Assembly: GCA_965279315.1 (NCBI GenBank) | Contig: OZ257145.1 | Coordinates: forward strand, 744,001 to 808,000 | Length of the DNA stretch: 64,000 nucleotides | Source: JAPWJZ01 sp965279315 | GTDB lineage: Bacteria; Pseudomonadota; Alphaproteobacteria; Micavibrionales; UBA2020 | Direction: 5' to 3' | Shown here: positions 61,443 through 64,000 of the stretch, piece by piece | Layout: each line of letters opens with the position of its first letter | Position numbering within the stretch: position 1 is the first letter of the stretch | The notes under the pieces: model-generated | Told to the model about the DNA's origin: nothing | Database searches by the model: none | The model's input: the letters and a program-made list of their open reading frames with translations, nothing else | Translations under genes and position numbers: made by a program

Positions 61443-62393
61443 ATGAAAAAGCCGCCGCTCACCATATTGCTGGCAAGCCCGCGCGGGTTCTGCGCCGGCG
61501 TCGACCGCGCGATAGAGATCGTCGAAAAATCGCTGTTGAAATTCGGCGCCCCCGTCTATGTCCGCCACGAGATCGTCCACAACAAACATGTTCTTGAAGA
61601 TTTGCGCGCCAAGGGCGCGGTTTTCGTCAAGGAACTGGACGAAGTGCCGGAAGGCGCGCCCGTGATTTTCTCCGCCCATGGCGTGCCGAAGCGCGTGCCG
61701 GAAGAGGCGCTGAAACGGAACATGATTTTCGTGGATGCCACCTGCCCGCTGGTCAGCAAAGTCCATCGCGAAGCCGAAATGCACCACAAAACAGGCCACC
61801 AGATCATCCTGATCGGTCATGCCGGGCATCCCGAAGTCGTGGGCACGATGGGGCAACTGCCGGCAGGCGCTGTCACGCTGGTTGAAACGGTTGCAGATAT
61901 TGCCCAACTGAATGTCGCCGATGAGGCCAGGATCGCCTTCGTCACGCAGACCACTTTGTCGATTGATGACACCAAGGAAATCGTTGATGCCCTGCGCGTG
62001 AAATATCCCGCGATCACCGCGCCCCGCAAGGAAGATATCTGCTACGCCACCACCAACCGCCAGCTGGCCGTGAAGGATATCGCGCCGCGCGCGGATGCGG
62101 TGATCGTGATCGGGTCAAAAAACTCATCCAATTCCAACCGCCTTGTGGAAGTGGCAAAAGCCTATGGCGCAAAAAAAGCATTCCTTGCCGACCGCGCCGA
62201 AGATGTGCCGTGGGATGAATTAAAGGATATGCGCGTGCTGGGCCTGACGGCGGGCGCATCCGCCCCGGAAATTCTTGTGCAGCGCGTCATAGAATTAGCG
62301 CGGGAACGCTTCGATGTGACGCTGCAAACCACGGTTGTTGCCGAAGAAACCGTGACTTTTAAAATTCCGCGCATCCTTGCATCCGTGGAATAA
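61443..62393 (+). CDS. ispH: 4-hydroxy-3-methylbut-2-enyl diphosphate reductase
   Basis: Last step of the MEP pathway: HMBPP to IPP and DMAPP by a 4Fe-4S enzyme; 316 residues. Cluster cysteines Cys17 (RGFCAGVDRAIEIVE), Cys101 (VDATCPLVSKVH) and Cys200 (EDICYATTNRQ). HEIVHNKHV, FSAHGVPK, HAGHPEVVGT and SKNSSNSNRL bind substrate. No ribosome site is evident before ATG 61443. Together with dxs and ispA on the other side, it makes an isoprenoid-rich locus. Confidence 0.97.
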   Translation: MKKPPLTILLASPRGFCAGVDRAIEIVEKSLLKFGAPVYVRHEIVHNKHVLEDLRAKGAVFVKELDEVPEGAPVIFSAHGVPKRVPEEALKRNMIFVDATCPLVSKVHREAEMHHKTGHQIILIGHAGHPEVVGTMGQLPAGAVTLVETVADIAQLNVADEARIAFVTQTTLSIDDTKEIVDALRVKYPAITAPRKEDICYATTNRQLAVKDIAPRADAVIVIGSKNSSNSNRLVEVAKAYGAKKAFLADRAEDVPWDELKDMRVLGLTAGASAPEILVQRVIELARERFDVTLQTTVVAEETVTFKIPRILASVE

Positions 62394-62518
62394 TAATTTT
62401 CGGCTTATTACAAATTATCCCTTGCGTTTGAAACTTGCGGCCATATAGTGTCCCCGAATTCGACACTATATTCGTTAGACAGAAATCGGCACCACCTCGC
62501 GACGACCAAGGGGACCAG

Positions 62519-63043
62519 ATGACCAAGACGTATTGCCTGACGATCGAAGTTGCCAGCAAGAGCATGACCAACGGCCTTGGATATATGGTCGCCTTCACGC
62601 TGCCGGGTGACGATGAAAATGTCCTGTCGCAAAAAGGGTTCACCACCTGGGCGGATAAAGTGAAAGACGCCGTGCTGCGCGCGGGTGATGCCGTTTACGA
62701 TCCCGACCCCTACACGAAAAAACTGGCAATTGCCGAGCTGATGAACGACCTGTCCGCGCTGAACGCATCCAGCCCGATCCAGATCGAGGGCGCAGGCGAA
62801 GTGCCCGCCGTGCAGATACAGTCGGCCAACCCGTACGACAACCGTATCGAGATCAACTTCACCGGCAATGACGGCCATTACAGCGTGGCTGAAAAAGGCC
62901 TCGCCGACCTCGAGCGCCGCACCGTGACCGCGCATGGCCATACCGGAGTGGTGGACGGCAGCCGCCGCCATTTCCCCTTCACGACCCAGCCCCCTGCCCT
63001 GTCGCCGTCCCGCACGCCCAAACCGCCCGGCATGCGTCCCTGA
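62519..63043 (+). CDS. Hypothetical protein
   Basis: 174 residues from ATG 62519, preceded by AAGGGG. The N-terminal half is mixed alpha/beta (KTYCLTIEVASKSMTNGLGY, WADKVKDAVLRAGDAVYDPD). The final 35 residues are a Pro/Arg/Thr-rich tail (PPALSPSRTPKPPGMRP). No known family, signal peptide or metal motif. It lies between ispH and thrB. Confidence 0.62.
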   Translation: MTKTYCLTIEVASKSMTNGLGYMVAFTLPGDDENVLSQKGFTTWADKVKDAVLRAGDAVYDPDPYTKKLAIAELMNDLSALNASSPIQIEGAGEVPAVQIQSANPYDNRIEINFTGNDGHYSVAEKGLADLERRTVTAHGHTGVVDGSRRHFPFTTQPPALSPSRTPKPPGMRP

Positions 63044-63166
63044 CGCGTCCCGAATACGTCCCCGACGCGCCCGGAATGCACCCCTAAAGCCTCTACCGGC
63101 AGGAATTATGGCCTTAGATAGCCCATGGCTTTGCAGCCAGCGGCTGTTTGCGGTATTCTTGCCGTC

Positions 63167-64000
63167 ATGGCCGTTTACACCCAGATCACCGCAGAAGAAT
63201 TGAAATCGACGCTGGCAAAATTTGATGTCGGCGACCTGCAGTCGTTCGAGGGGATCGCCGAGGGCGTCGAGAATTCCAATTACCTGATCACCACCACCAG
63301 CGGCAAATATGTGCTGACGCTGATCGAAAAGCGCGCGCAGCCGGACGAGCTGCCGTTCTATACCGGTTTCATGGCGCATCTGGCGGAGCACGGCATCCCG
63401 TCGGCGCGCGTCGTGCCCGACAAGACGGGGCAGCGCATCCTGACTGTCGCAGGGCGGCCTGCGCTGCTGGCCGAATTTATTGAAGGCACATGGCCGCGCG
63501 AAATTTACGTTCACCATTGTCAGGCGATCGGCGAAATCCTGGCGCGCATGCACCGCGCGGGCCGCGCATTTCCCATGAAGCGCCACAACACGATGGGGAT
63601 GCAGGCGTGGGAAAGCCTGATCCGTGCCTGCGCCAACCGCGCGGATGAAGTGGAGACCGGCCTGTTCGCGATGCTGGACGCCGAGCTGGAATACCTGAAA
63701 AAAAACTGGCCGAAATTTTTGCCGAAGGGCGCGGTGCATGCCGACCTGTTCCCCGACAATGTTTTCTTCCGCGATGAAAAAGTGTCGGGCGTCATCGATT
63801 TCTATTTTTCCTGCTGGGACACGCTCGCCTACGACCTGATGCTGGCGTTCAACCCGTGGTGCTTTGACTGGAAGGGCGACCTTGATCTTGGCCGCGCCCA
63901 TGCGTTTTTATCGAGCTACAACCATGGCCGCCAGCTGAGCAAGAACGAGCTGAAGTCCCTGCCCTATTTCGGCCGCGCCGCCGCCGTGCGCATTATCGCG
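63167..64000 (+). CDS. thrB: Homoserine kinase type II, ThrB (3' partial)
   Basis: APH/choline-kinase-fold homoserine kinase, threonine synthesis, alphaproteobacterial type (not GHMP). The reading frame stays open to the right edge (278 codons visible of about 320). N-terminal VENSNYLITTTSGKYVLTLI binds ATP; LIEFIEG-like ALLAEFIEG; the catalytic loop VHADLFPDNVFF and metal-binding VIDFYFSCWDTLAYDLML are present. ispH-thrB is a recurring alphaproteobacterial neighbourhood. The missing C-terminus is due to the window edge. Confidence 0.9.
   Translation, partial: MAVYTQITAEELKSTLAKFDVGDLQSFEGIAEGVENSNYLITTTSGKYVLTLIEKRAQPDELPFYTGFMAHLAEHGIPSARVVPDKTGQRILTVAGRPALLAEFIEGTWPREIYVHHCQAIGEILARMHRAGRAFPMKRHNTMGMQAWESLIRACANRADEVETGLFAMLDAELEYLKKNWPKFLPKGAVHADLFPDNVFFRDEKVSGVIDFYFSCWDTLAYDLMLAFNPWCFDWKGDLDLGRAHAFLSSYNHGRQLSKNELKSLPYFGRAAAVRIIA

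Overview
The window looks like chromosomal DNA of a free-living Gram-negative alphaproteobacterium with moderately high GC. No single gene proves this, but several arrangements typical of that class occur together: lptB-rpoN-hpf-ptsN; hsp20 followed by a DUF1150 gene; a zf-CHCC (NDUFS6-like) gene coupled to a NifU-like gene; a CP4-type aroA followed by cmk and rpsA; xseB-ispA-dxs; and ispH next to a type II thrB. I cannot name the genus. No phage, insertion sequence, CRISPR array, rRNA or replication origin was found. Both end genes are cut by the window edge.

Layout. 1-4.2 kb: lptB (5' end missing), a DEDDh exoribonuclease, rpoN, long-form hpf and ptsN. 4.2-8.1 kb (minus strand): DUF1150, a small heat-shock protein with a ROSE-like RNA thermometer in its leader, an unknown protein, NifU-like and zf-CHCC genes, cysS and a possible Smr-like protein. 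8.2-17.1 kb (plus): dihydroorotase, a GGDEF/EAL membrane protein, aroA, cmk, rpsA and a cupin. 17.1-26.3 kb (minus): three unknown genes, a YgjP-like metalloprotease, leuA, trm112, a LON-domain protein, ybbN, a ProX-type deacylase, a PP2C-like phosphatase and an M20 amidohydrolase. 26.5-28.3 kb (plus): three poorly known genes, one with a possible primase-polymerase-like core. 28.4-32.8 kb (minus): a 1463-residue RTX protein of about 14 modules. 33-36.7 kb: a GNAT-like protein, a TIGR03032/DUF4915 protein, DUF983, a PNPOx-family protein and a coiled-coil exported protein. 36.9-44.3 kb (minus): tRNA-Gly(GCC), a fadN/fadA-type beta-oxidation pair, terC, a membrane protein and a nucleotide-sugar dehydrogenase. 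44.5-49.3 kb: unknown proteins including an HNH-like candidate, a TolB-like propeller, lipB and tRNA-Leu(GAG). 49.5-55.7 kb (plus): maeB, mgtE, an ankyrin protein, isovaleryl-CoA dehydrogenase and an anchored protein. 55.7-61.4 kb (minus): a HExxH protein, then dxs, ispA, xseB, gmhA and a lipoprotein. 61.4-64 kb (plus): ispH, an unknown gene and thrB (3' end missing).

How the genes work together. Most are housekeeping genes: envelope export, nitrogen/PTS regulation, translation, proteostasis, amino-acid and pyrimidine synthesis, fatty-acid and leucine breakdown, and isoprenoid precursors (dxs, ispH, ispA). The least ordinary items are the ROSE-like element, which is well supported by its base pairing, and several uncharacterised proteins with partial enzyme signatures (HNH, HExxH, primase-like). 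A further oddity is that many unrelated proteins here end in Pro/Ala/Lys-rich tails. I did not find a convincing new multi-gene defence or mobile system.
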